A DNA stretch of 64,000 bases, taken from the NCBI GenBank assembly GCA_039619475.1, contig CM077115.1, forward strand, positions 63,618,864 through 63,682,863. Direction: 5' to 3'. The DNA is from Icerya purchasi (taxonomy: Eukaryota > Arthropoda > Insecta > Hemiptera > Monophlebidae). Positions 38,060 through 48,214 of this stretch are shown in pieces. The position numbers and the translations under genes are program-made. Each line of letters opens with the position of its first letter. The first letter of the stretch is position 1. The notes below the pieces were generated by a model, which did not search any database, was not told where the DNA came from, and was given only the letters and a program-made list of their open reading frames with translations.

Positions 38060-38592
38060 TTGCCCTCATATACTCGAAAGATAATTACGTACGATGAAGA
38101 TGAAAACAATGACCATGATGTAATAAAAATCGAGAAAAACATTAAAGAATTCATTGAAACGAATAGGTGTAACACTAATGTACAGAAGAATGAGGAAACA
38201 AAAACTCAAAACAGCTCTATTAATTTAAGCAATAGAACAGCATTACCAAAAATGCGAGTTCTCGCTCCGACAATTTCGGGAATCAGTTTTTGTACTAACA
38301 ACACTGAACACAACTCGAACAAAATACCATCGCTATCAGTTAAAATACGTCTAAACAAAAAGAAAAAAAATTAAAGAAAATGAAAACAGGACTAAAAGAT
38401 AAAGCCTCCGATAGTTTCAAAGAACTAATAGAACACCTGAAACTCCACGGTGGAAAAATGATATCCAATCAGTTTTCCCAATTTTACCTCGCTTATGGAT
38501 ACGGCAATGGAAAAAAAGATCCCTTGTCTATAAGAATAAGATTCACTGACGACATTGACAAAAACGCGGACTATAAAAATTCAGTTTGCTAA
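38060..38592 (+). pseudogene. Unrecognised coding remnant in two frames
   Basis: Two plus-strand frames, 38060-38374 (104 codons) and 38380-38592 (70 codons), separated by a stop and a frame change. The first is acidic then Lys/Asn-rich (YDEDENNDHD; RLNKKKKN). The second looks more like a folded protein: LKELIEHLKLHGG-like helix, QFYLAYGYGNGKKDPLS, IRIRFTDDIDKN. I do not recognise the family. It could be a gag-like ORF1 of a retroelement, a degraded viral or host gene, or chance. No start context, splice sites or tail were found. Its position 300 bp from a decayed Jockey RT on the opposite strand gives no direct link. Confidence 0.3.
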
Positions 38593-38889
38593 ACACCGAA
38601 ATAAATTAACTACAACATCTATATCGGATGAAGATTGATTATAATTTAAGCACCATTATTTTAATGAACACAAATTTGCAATATGATAAAAGTACTACAG
38701 TATAATGAAAATCACTAGCAAGGATAATTAATCTCACTGCAGTCGCTAAAAACGGAATTATCGTTTTTTCCTTGCGATACATGCCCCAAGTACCTCCTAA
38801 TTACAAGAAATTAACGATAATTTTTTACTGCGCGCAAGCTGTCCATAGGACAGTAATACTTTATATACCAGCGATAGCATTGACTTTTT

Positions 38890-40130
38890 ACAAAGTAACC
38901 GATACAAATTGCGAAATTTAGGATATATACCTGTTTCCGTTTAGTACCTATATGATTTTTCCATTTGATCCAGATGTAAGGCGAGATATTTTACACTATT
39001 CAATGCTGGAATTGTGTTTCCATTTAATGTTATTACCGAACTGCTGTCCACTTTCTTCAAAGTAAATATAGCCTGGGTACATTTGGATTCGTTAACTTTA
39101 ATTGTTTAAGATTTATATCATTTTTCCAAAACGTTTAAATGAGATTGTAGTTGCTTCGATGCTGATGTTACATCACATAGTATCGCTGCGTCATCTGCAA
39201 ACATAGCGGCCGTTGTGTTGGTGTTTTCGGGAAAATCATATGTGTGTATCTGATATAGTACAGGTCCGAGCACACTGCCCTGTGGAACTCCTGAACGGAT
39301 AGTATGAATACTCGAGCACGCCTCGTCAAAATTCACTCAAAAAAAACCTTCCTTCGAGGTAAGACTTGATTAATAAAAGTAGTATTGTTGTTTTATTTTA
39401 AATAACAACTCATTGTGCCATACTTTATCAAATTCGTTTTATATTTCCAAAAAAAACTGCGGAGCAAAATTTTTTATTTTCGCAACTTTGATAGATCCCA
39501 TTAACAGCTCTGTTATTTGCTCTATGACACTATATTGCCCCTTAAACCCAAACTGATAATCCAATATTGTTTTATTTTGGGTTAGTAAAGGTTTTATCCT
39601 TATTAATAATGCCATTAATTCGAATAGTTTTAAGAACAGGGGTTATCGGTCTACACAAAGTTACATCTTCATTACGTTTCCCACTGGTCTCCGTATTAGG
39701 ATTATAGTGGGGAATTTTCATTTGCACTGGAAAATACCCAAGTATTGCGTTGTGTATAAGCGTTAGTAATATTATAGCTTTTTTTGGTAATTTTTTGATT
39801 ATTTTTGATGTAATTAAATCGTATGCAGGAACTTTTTTTAAAAATTTAAATGTCTTTATACACAATTATTTACTTCCATTAGAGATACTGGTTTTATCGG
39901 GAAGAAAATTTGAAGTGGAGCCCGTAAGTAATCTTCTACTTCTGCGTCTAAAGCGTAATTTGTGTTAGTTTCATGAGGACGAAAAGTATCGGATAAATAT
40001 TCTGCACGGGTTTTAGTCTTTTCTTCGCCTATTCTTATCCATTGATTGTTTTCCTTTATGGGGGGACGTTGTAGTTAAATATTTCTTCTTGAGGTTTTAA
40101 CAGCTTTCCATAAAGAATAATCTCAGTAAC
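38890..40130 (-). pseudogene. Jockey-type LINE ORF2, decayed (minus strand)
   Basis: A second dead Jockey-clade copy. From 40130 downward: LLKPQEEIFNYN, NNQWIRIGEEKTKTRAEYLS then DTFRPHE (the EN-to-RT linker); KKVPAYDLITSKIIKKLPKKA then ILLTLIHNAIL (39572-39865; usually KKAPGYDLITxxxLKxLPxKG); NEFDKVWHNELLFKIK (usually QAFDKVWHEGLLFKLK); RSGVPQGSVLGPVLY and MFADDAAIL (39118-39336), where the RT catalytic block is intact; and finally TIKVNESKCTQ ... NSVKYLALHLDQ (38940-39080). At least three frame changes and many stops. The endonuclease and C-terminus are missing. Similar in type to the copies at 6.8 and 52-57 kb but clearly a separate, older insertion. Confidence 0.87.
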
Positions 40131-43098
40131 TTTCGTTTGTTCACAAATTATTTTTTTATTAAATAACGAAATCACTTCTATTTTTTCATATTTTCTGAAC
40201 TTGGTAAGATACCATCAAATTTGTGTAAAATCTAATGTCGTGATTTCACTACAATACACATTAAATGACACGCAGCGAAAGTGAATAGCGTCATTTCTGC
40301 GAACGTCATCATGAAAATCTACCTGAAACCCAAACACATGCATATAAGCACATAGACATTTATTAAAAAAAAAAAACGCCTTTTTTTTCAAGATCGATTG
40401 AATATGTTTTCCCCTATTTATACCTTTTACTGAATAAGCGAGTGTAACATTACAAACTGATGAATATTATTCACAGGACAGACGAGATTATTTATCTGTT
40501 GATGAACGGTCTAACATATTTAAAAATTCGTGAAAAAAAATTACCGAAATTGTATGAAAGCATAAGTACTTTATGATGTAATTATTATCACGATTTGCAG
40601 TGATCATTCTATCGAGAAAGGTATTGCTCACTTGTCGGCTCCCGTCCGAAAGACAGTTTCGCTGTTTTCGTAACCTTTGAGCTCCGTGGAAGAAATGGTA
40701 TGTGAATTGGGAAACGAAAGTTGATAAACTGAAGGAATATTTCATCAACCTGATAAAGGTGATTTCATAAATAAATAAAAAGCATTTATAAAAATAAACA
40801 CGAATCGAAAAAAGTCGATAGGAATGAAGATGTAAACGCGCCTAAAGAAGTGAACATTAAAAAGAGCGCTATTTTCTTACTGAATTAGAGCGAGTTCAAA
40901 GACGGTCTGCTTGCTCATCAACTAGTGCGAGGTTGATATTGTGCGCAGCAATTGGGCCATCTTCATGCCATTTAAAAGTGTTACACGAATTATTTGAAAA
41001 AATAAATAAACGTAAAAACAAACAATATACGAAAGACAATATTTCGTATTTTAATGTTGGATAAGTATATTGACTGTTTTGTATGTTTATTTATTCAAAT
41101 GTGCATTAGATATTATGCGCGTAACAATTATATATGTAAAATAAAAATATTACCTTCATATAGCATGTTTATACGTATTCACCAATTATTTTGATCGTGA
41201 CTGACAGTTTGTAATTTTCGTTGCTCGCCGTATTCGTTTCGAAAACGACACGGTGTGAGATAGGTGCGGTATAGCAATAACCGTTTAATGTATGCGTAGG
41301 TGAATTTCTTGTTACCCATAGCTGTTCTTTAAGTTCAAATAAGTTCTGAAAACATTTATTCTCATTTACATTTTCCTGTAATCGTGCCTAACGAATTTAA
41401 ATTATATATATGACTTACAGTTGCACACTTTACATTACCAACAACTGGATGAATCAGCTTGTGAGCAGTTGGATGATTTATTACCAACACTAATGAATTC
41501 TGCAAACTTTACTTCGAGTTCAATCACACTCTAGAATTTAACATAAGTCGTTTTCGCTGGAAATTTACCGGGATCAAAAATTAGTGCAGGTGATGAATCG
41601 ATTTGCTCAGCAGTTAGCTACTCGAAAAAGCTGAATTTCCCTTTTCATTATATTACTAATTTTGAAACCGTTTGTAGAGTCTCGCAATCGGCCTTTGCGG
41701 TTCAAATTTTTTCCAAAATAAAAGCAATCTTTCATCCAACTGTGTGAAAGTGGTTTCTGTCTGACAGAGTTCTTTATTTTCACCATTAATGCCGACTAAT
41801 AGTAAAAATCGATTTAACATGTGAACTGAAATCAGACTTACCTATCATTGTGTCACATAACTTCTAACTTCTGTGCCACTATGATACGTCTAGCGCTTTA
41901 TTATCATACCGTTTTTTTGTTGTTCTTTTTTTTCATCTGATGTAACAGGTGCAGTATATCAAAAGTACGCTAAAGTTTACTTTCCAATATCTATATTCGT
42001 TAGAATCCGTGTTTTTTTTATTTTAGGCCTGTATCATCTCTATTTATTATTATAACTAAGTTCATTTTTTTAATTTCTTTTCAACATCGTTTGTCATACC
42101 ATTTTTTATATACGTCACGGAGTTAGCTAATATATAGCTGTACTAAACCTTTTAAAGACAATGAATTAAATTTATTATTAGAACATATCGCCTATTTCTC
42201 AATATGAATTACGAAATAAATTCTAAAATTTATAATTTATCTTAATTTCAAATTTTTGTTAAAGCTAAACTTGGTCATATGTAACTCTATAAATGTTAGT
42301 TGTTAACGAGGGAAATTATTATCTTTTTTTTTTTTTTTTTTTTGACCTTGCGCTCTGCTACTATTATATTAGTAACAAACACGTTTCTTTGCAAAAATGT
42401 TTACTAGCATCACCTATCACTTAAGTTACCTCGGTTCAATCGCCCCCAACGATTTTCAGGAAATTTCTACGGCACACACTGGAAACGTCAATACAGCCGC
42501 ACCGCGTTTAAATTTATTGGTAAATTTTCTATATATATATATTGAATTTCGTGATATTTCTGCGTATCGTTATGTGTTAGCAGTAAATTTTAAAGACTAC
42601 CTTTTAAATGATAAATTATTTTTTAGTATCACCTGTAGTTGTTCAATAAACTGCAAGCTTATCTCCAGATAATATGTTCGTACATTAGTTTCTGGAGCAT
42701 CAGAAGAAAACTGACCACATCGTAATTGAAGTATTATGATAGGAACTCAGAAACAATTGAGCAGTAAAAACTAAGAGAATGACAGGAGATAGGTGAAAGT
42801 CGTTGAATAGTAACTCGCACAATTCTTTAATAAATTTTATCACCGGTCTAAGTTATCCTTTATTGGGTGTGTATTGCTCCAAAAAAACATAATGAGGAAG
42901 AAGAGAACTACAATGTTTTAACTGTTGAATAATACGAAAAAATTAAACTAAAAGTTACAAACAACTATTACAGGGAGATGGTAGTGCAAAATGAACAAAA
43001 TAATATATACATTCCTATGGTACATCATATGCAGGCTAGGTCAGTACACAACCGACCTACACGGGACTGACCTGGTAGCGCGATTACAAGCGGCTACT
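40131..43098. other. A+T-rich spacer
   Basis: About 3 kb without a recognised gene; T-run at 42323-42344. A small inverted pair AGGTCAGT/ACTGACCT lies at about 43036-43072, just ahead of the dispersed repeat. Confidence 0.45.
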
Positions 43099-43236
43099 AT
43101 CAGTTCCGAATGTAGTCTTGCGTGTGTACACCTGCGTTGCATATAACAATTGCCTAGTACACTATGCCTGTGTCTATACAGCTAAGATGTACGAATAGGT
43201 AGTCGCCGGCGCTCAGGATTTAAATATGGCACTATA
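43099..43236 (+). repeat. Dispersed repeat R, copy 1
   Basis: About 138 bp that recurs inverted at the right edge of the window. Shared blocks include GAATGTAGTCTTGCGTGT, ATGTACGAATAGGTAGTCGC and ATATGGCACTATA. No coding content; element class unknown. Confidence 0.8.
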
Positions 43237-43259
43237 AAGAAGAAAGATACATGTACATA

Positions 43260-43341
43260 CAGTAGACTCCAAATTATCTGACCTAATCGGGGCTGAAGGT
43301 TGGTCGGATACTGAAAAAGTCGGATAATCGGTAGTCTACTA
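43260..43341. mobile_element. pogo/Tigger-type miniature element (MITE)
   Basis: An 82-bp, almost fully palindromic element: the left end is CAGTAGACTCCAAATTATC, and the right end reverse-complemented is TAGTAGACTACCGATTATC. TA lies on each side (43258-43259 and 43342-43343). CAGTAGA-C-C--ATTATCCG ends and TA duplications are typical of the pogo/Tigger branch of the Tc1/mariner superfamily. No transposase inside. Confidence 0.75.
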
Positions 43342-43359
43342 TACATACATACTATATTA

Positions 43360-43395
43360 CTAAATTCAAAGAACTAAACAAAACATTACCGTTTT
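43360..43395 (+). repeat. 36-bp direct repeat, left copy
   Basis: Identical to 46237-46272. The block begins CTAAATTCAAAGAACTAAAC and ends CATTACCGTTTT. The pair brackets both Helitrons. Confidence 0.85.
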
Positions 43396-43420
43396 AGAAA
43401 AATTTCGATATTTTTTTTTT

Positions 43421-44146
43421 TCCCTATATAAATAAAACAAAGTATGGATAGTTTCACAATTTATAACTCAAGAATGGCTGGACCGATTTTTAGGATCTTT
43501 GATTTTTTCTATTTGTCTTCGTAACGAATAGCAGAATAAGAAATTTAAAACAAAATTTATGAAGATAATTCTTTATTTTTTGCTATTTTTGGCTCAAAAC
43601 GGGAGTTCACATAATTTTTTAACTGTGATTTTTGGATTTTATGAAATGGCTTCTGTGTTTTGTTTTATATTTTGAATTTTGCTTTTAAAGAGTTATCTGG
43701 TGGTGGAATTTTTTAATGGTGTTTTTCAGGTCGTTGTAAATTCCATATTATATATTCTGGACATCTTCTTGCCGTCCAGGGTAATCGCTCAGCTAAAAGT
43801 TGTAAATTTTCATAGATAGAAGTTTAATTTGTAATTTATGATTCAAGTCCGATGAGTTAAACCATTTCCTAGTTATTGTATAATTGAATATTTTTGTTGT
43901 TTGTGAACCATCTTGTTGGATTGTACTGATCTTTGTTATTGAGGCGAATAATGCCTTGCTGCCACGTGAATTACCTTCATTTTAATGTAATTAAAATACT
44001 TTTCATTTTGATTTTTGTATGTTTATTGAACTTAATTAATTTTGAGTATTAATTTTATCTTTAAAAAATAATTGAACATAATTCCGCTAATAAGTTAACA
44101 CAACATTTACTTTCTAAGGCGGTACGAAGTTCGCCGGATCAGCTAG
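43421..44146 (+). mobile_element. Non-autonomous Helitron (Helitron 1)
   Basis: The 5' end TCCCTATATAAATAAAAC is followed by CTCAAGAATGGCTGGACCGA, a block I recognise from the 5' regions of many insect Helitrons. The 3' end is an imperfect hairpin (GGCG ... CGCC, 44118-44135), then GGATCAG, then CTAG (44143-44146), with T next. This fits the Helitron 3' rule of hairpin plus CTRR inserted before T. The base before the 5' TC is T, not the expected A, so the exact start is uncertain. No Rep or helicase coding; 726 bp. Confidence 0.8.
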
Positions 44147-44168
44147 TATATATATATATATATATATA
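44147..44168. repeat. (TA)n tract between the two Helitrons
   Basis: Eleven TA units. A similar tract continues at 46211-46231 beyond Helitron 2, so Helitron 2 inserted inside one (TA)n tract. Confidence 0.85.
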
Positions 44169-44210
44169 TCTCTATAATAAAGCGCCAAGGAAATAAATAG
44201 ACGAAAAATC

Positions 44211-44922
44211 GGAAAAAAATAAACGAAAAATCAAAAAAAAGTCCTGAGACCGTTCTATGGCACTCAGAAAGTTAATTTTTTTTTTAATCGACAGCTCCAG
44301 GTCAGCGGCTTTTAGGAAAATTATAAAATGTTCAAAATTTTCATACCTTGGGACTCAAAACGAGCGATGTATCAAATTTTTCTACCAAAATAGAAGATAA
44401 TAAGACAAAGACCAAAAATTACAAAAAAGTCCTGAGGCTGTTCTATGGCATTTAGGAAGTTAATTTTTTTTTTAATCGACAGCTCCAGGTCGGTAGCATT
44501 TAGGAAAAATATAAAAAGCTCAAAATTTTAATACCTTAGGGCTCAAAACGAGCAATAAATCAAAGCAATAAATCACATTTTTTTGCCGTTTTTCAATTTT
44601 TTAATCGTTTATCAAAAACTAATTATTCTACTGAACTGCTCTAGGTCTCATTTTAAAGAGAATTGAATTTAGAGTATTTCCCTCGCTTACACCTACCCTT
44701 CTAGCGATCGAACTTTTTGAGGAGCTATTTTAATTCAAACTTTTAACAAAATAATTTCAATTTTCGTATTATTAGATGAAAAATCAAAAAAAAGTCCTGA
44801 GACCGTTCTATGGCACTTAGAAAGCTAACTTTTTTTTTTAATCGACAGCTCCAGGTCAGTGGCTTTTAGGAAAATTATAAGATGCCCAAAATGTTCATAC
44901 CTTGGGGCTCAAAACAAAAAGG
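44211..44922 (+). repeat. Three direct repeats inside Helitron 2
   Basis: Copies at about 44211-44365, 44398-44545 and 44772-44922. Each shares AAAAAGTCCTGAG, GTTCTATGGCA, a T-run then AATCGACAGCTCCAGGTC, and ATACCTTrGGrCTCAAAAC. Spacing is irregular (about 190 and 370 bp), so this is not a simple tandem array. Confidence 0.88.
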
Positions 44923-45309
44923 GAACAGATCAGCGCTAATTTAATTAGATCATTACCAATCTCGCATGAAAACGCGGCATTACTATATTTACCTACGACG
45001 TACCGCGCTGCCGCCCCCCGCATACCGGTACTGCATTTATCTACAAAGTACCGCGCTTCCACCGACCAGGCAACCGTTGCTGGTTTTTCGTTCATCGTGT
45101 ATTACTCATAGTGGACAAAGACGAAACATCTTTTGTTAACGATTCTTCTTTTGTTTCCTCTATGGTGTATTATTGGTGTATTTTTAAATTTGAAAAACGA
45201 CGTTGTAATTTTGAAGTTGTGATAGGCACAAGACTGAAGAAATGAGCAAACTAACGTATTTGCAATTCTACGAACAGTATCGTGATAGTGGAAAGAGAAA
45301 TATAGAGAC

Positions 45310-46140
45310 TGGTCGCAATCGTTTTATAAAAAGGGTTCGAGGAGTATGTGTTTTTCGAAAGTGGTCCGAGTTACTCAAAAGTTTTATTAGAAATTGGTGA
45401 AGGAAAAATGCCAGAGACTTTGTATGGCGAAGAAAATGGAATCATATTAAATTTCGCCGATTTAAAAATGTTTACTTCACTTGATGAAATGATTGATCAC
45501 ATTTATCTCGATGATGTTCTATCAAATTTTTCTAAAATGTCCAAAGATGTATTTTATCACCAACGAACAAAAACATAAATCAAATAAACAGATTGATAAT
45601 AGGGAAAAAAATTTCTGGAGATGAAATAAATTTATATAGTGCTGATACAACTCTGATTGATGAAAAAGAAACAAATGGAGATTCCACACATTTATGTACT
45701 GAAATTTTAAACAAAATGTCAGACCCAGGAGTTCCAAATCACAAAATTACTATAAAAATTGGAACGATTTGTATCCTCATCAGAAATTTGAATTTCGAAG
45801 AAGGTCTGGTGAATGGAAGAAAAGTCGTCATTAAATCTGTTAAAGGTTTCATAATTGAAGTATTTCGTCTGGAAAATGAATGTAAGACGTTTCTAATTTC
45901 TAGGATCAGTTTCAAATTTATAGCTGGCGACACTGGCATTTAGATTTTAAGAAGGCAGTTTCCTATCAAGTTAGCCTATGCCATGACCATTAACAAAGCT
46001 CCGGGTGAAACATTGAATTTCGCCGCTATTGATTTGAAGGATAATGTCTTCACTCATAGGCAATTGTATGTTGCCTTGAACGAGTGAGAACATCTAAAAA
46101 TATATGCATTTTGAGCCTTGGTCACGATGAAACTCTCACA
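45310..46140 (+). pseudogene. Helitron PIF1-like helicase, C-terminal remnant
   Basis: Three pieces of the helicase end of a Rep/Hel protein. Piece one (45348-45578) has LEIGEGKMPETLYG and SLDEMIDHIYLD, as in the region before helicase motif IV. Piece two (45593-45943) has GVPNHKITIKIGTICILIRN then LNFEEGLVNGRKVVI, ISRISFKFIAGD. Piece three, in another frame at about 45944-46085, has [20 protein letters not shown] then [10 protein letters not shown] and [10 protein letters not shown], the motif V/VI region (consensus AMTINKxQGQT ... GQLYVALSR). The motif VI Arg is lost because SR reads NE. Frame changes occur near 45580 and 45943. Walker A, Walker B and the Rep domain are absent. Inactive. 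Confidence 0.85.
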
Positions 46141-46210
46141 AAACGGGGGTTTGGTGGCGGGTCCGGGTGGGGGGTTGGGCCGCGAAGCGGCCAGGGGGAA
46201 AGCCCCCTAG

Positions 46211-46231
46211 TATATATATATATATATATAT
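46211..46231. repeat. (TA)n tract right of Helitron 2
   Basis: Continuation of the tract at 44147-44168. Confidence 0.8.
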
Positions 46232-46236
46232 AATTC

Positions 46237-46272
46237 CTAAATTCAAAGAACTAAACAAAACATTACCGTTTT
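46237..46272 (+). repeat. 36-bp direct repeat, right copy
   Basis: Identical to 43360-43395, 2.88 kb away. Confidence 0.85.
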
Positions 46273-46392
46273 GAAAAAAATTAACTAAAATTTTAGTAAA
46301 CATATTTTTAATATTTCGTGGTAAAGGATTATTCTTAGATGTAACCGTGTTATTAGTATTAATGAAAACCATATCAGAATAATTGTTCTTAA

Positions 46393-46419
46393 CGTTTCAG
46401 ACACGTAAACCACCATCAG
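46393..46419 (-). other. Hammerhead-like / Penelope-terminus-like motif
   Basis: On the minus strand: CTGATGGTGG, spacer, GTGTCTGAAACG. The CTGATG ... GAAACG pair around a short stem resembles the motif at 5121-5145. It sits about 300 bp upstream of Penelope-like coding remnants. Core bases deviate, so ribozyme activity is not claimed. Confidence 0.4.
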
Positions 46420-46589
46420 AACAATAATGAGTTAGGATAGAATTAGGGAGTAGGCTATAACAAAAATATAGTGGAAATATTAGGCACCTACGTTGTCGTT
46501 TCTGATTGGTTGGTCCTCTTCTTTCCAAGCTCAGTTTTAAATTTTAACAAATATAAAATTTATAATCGAAAGCAATGGCTATGAAAAAC

Positions 46590-47080
46590 CGAATCAACAA
46601 CAGTAATTAAAAAATAGAGCAAAAATAATCCGGAAAAAATACAGAAGAAGGATTTTAATGAAATACAATCTATACGTTGAAGGAGTAAATGATGAAATAG
46701 GAGAACTTTTTTAAAAGTAAAATAAGTCTGGTATTTAAGGTCTGTGAAAAAGTAAACGATTTTAAAGAAGTAACAAGAAATTTCGGTGTGAACGAAATTT
46801 TATCGGTCAAACTACAACAAACGTACGATTAAAAGAACACAAATCTAATTATCATCGGCGTAGGTGAGTAAAAATATGTGGCATCGCACGACATCAGGAA
46901 AGTATTAATCAGTCACGATATTAATTTCCATATACGTTTATTTGAGAAAAATTGAACAATTTAGGAATTAGATTGATCGGAGAAGCGATCGGGATTAAAA
47001 AACCGCTACGAAAACTCTAAGCGAGATGGCACTGTAAATTAAATGAAACGCGGAGATGGTTAATAAATTAGTTAAAATTT
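46590..47080 (+). pseudogene. Penelope-like element, GIY-YIG endonuclease remnant
   Basis: Decayed plus-strand C-terminus of a Penelope-like retroelement, in several frames. YNLYVEGVNDEIGELF (about 46670-46710) resembles the linker after the RT (often PYVKGVSEKISRIF). KSGI then a stop (about 46725) would correspond to KSGIYKL. NFIGQTTTNVRLKEHKSNYH (about 46790-46855) matches the YIGQT...RFKEH core of GIY-YIG nucleases, with F for Y. GIARHQESIN, then HDINFHIRLFEKN (46911-46950, another frame), then LIGEAIGIKKP match the ...AxHxx...H.I.F.....E...E...I.K end of the domain. The RT is not visible. The assignment rests on the order and spacing of several short blocks. Confidence 0.7.
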
Positions 47081-47669
47081 AAAATCACGGATAGCAGGAA
47101 AAAATAACAGCATCAACCAGCCAACAGTGAGCAGGCAAGGTATTTTCTTTATATTTTTCTTACATATCCCTTTCCAATTCTTCTTTATATGATAGTAAAC
47201 ATATAATATTCATTAATTTTCCCGTTTTTATTCAATTTAGTCCGTATTTATTTCAATTGATCATGGTAAAGATATGCTAGAGTATCTGTGATTAAAGAAA
47301 TATTAGTATTTGACAAGTTTCGCTTCGTTATCCGATATAGCTGGCCAGTAGTTCTTCACCGATCAACGCATTACTATTAAATATGGCCAAATGTTTATTT
47401 GTCATGTCGCTTCCCGATCTAGGCCGTTATTTTCGTTCCAGTATTTCGCGTTTTCTTTTATTTAGTTACTTCGTTGTTACTCTTTTTATACTAATTCCTT
47501 TTAAATATTTTTGGAAACAGTTCTTTTTAGGGATTCGAATTTCTGTTCGATACCAATCGTATTTCATTAATAAGCTACCAGCTGAGCTCGGTTCATCGCG
47601 TTTAATATTTGCTTAAAAAGTTTTGGTTCGCCGCAACGTTAAACGCAATAATATCCTAACCTTATTTAT

Positions 47670-47712
47670 GTCCTGAAGATGGTCGGTACATATGTGTAAG
47701 GAACGTTTAACT
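47670..47712 (+). other. Possible Penelope-like 3' terminal motif
   Basis: CTGAAGATGGTCGG, spacer, GGAACGTTTAAC, downstream of the GIY-YIG remnant on the same strand. It resembles the CTGAAGATGG ... GAAACGTTT pattern often found after Penelope-like ORFs. Decayed. Confidence 0.35.
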
Positions 47713-48214
47713 TTCCTGGCGTGATTTTTATCGAAAACAATAACAAAGTTAGAATTTTGTTACTTCTAATAAAATAAAATACTAGGAACGGGATAGTATG
47801 TACGTGTATCGTTACTGTACGAAAGACGTTATGGACTATATGCAGGAAACAGTTTACTTGCTATCAAATTATTCCGATATTTAACCCTAATTAGTATGTA
47901 TTTTGCACAGGACAGTGATAAGTTGAATTCAACAAAAACATGTCTATCGCAACTGTCTAGAACACTTTCATTTAAGAAGTTCAAGAAGATTCTACAACGT
48001 ACTATTCAAAGTCTATCAGTGTTATCGATCAAATTTCATTTTGAATAGCTTTATTTGCTCAGAGGGATGTGTTACGGAACATCGTCATCGTTGGCTATAG
48101 AAGGAAAACGATGAATTACAGAAATTGCCCACGATAATCTCTTTTTATTTTTGCAAACAAATCAGTTGATGGAATAAATAGGAAGGGGGTAACCCACTGC
48201 CCTTGTCATCTCGA
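47713..48214. other. Spacer
   Basis: No recognised feature. Confidence 0.45.

Larger units (their letters stand above)
44169..46210 (+). mobile_element. Helitron with decayed helicase (Helitron 2)
   Basis: A 2042-bp element. The 5' end TCTCTATAATAAAGCGCC is preceded by A (44168). The 3' end has a perfect hairpin GGCCGC-GAA-GCGGCC (46178-46192), a second stem AGGGGG/CCCCCT (46193-46208) and the terminal CTAG (46207-46210), followed by T. This is the A|TC...CTRR|T arrangement of Helitrons, with no target duplication. It contains three direct repeats near the 5' side and the C-terminal part of a PIF1-like helicase. The Rep (HUH) domain is absent, so it is an internally deleted, non-autonomous derivative that transposed precisely. 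Confidence 0.88.
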
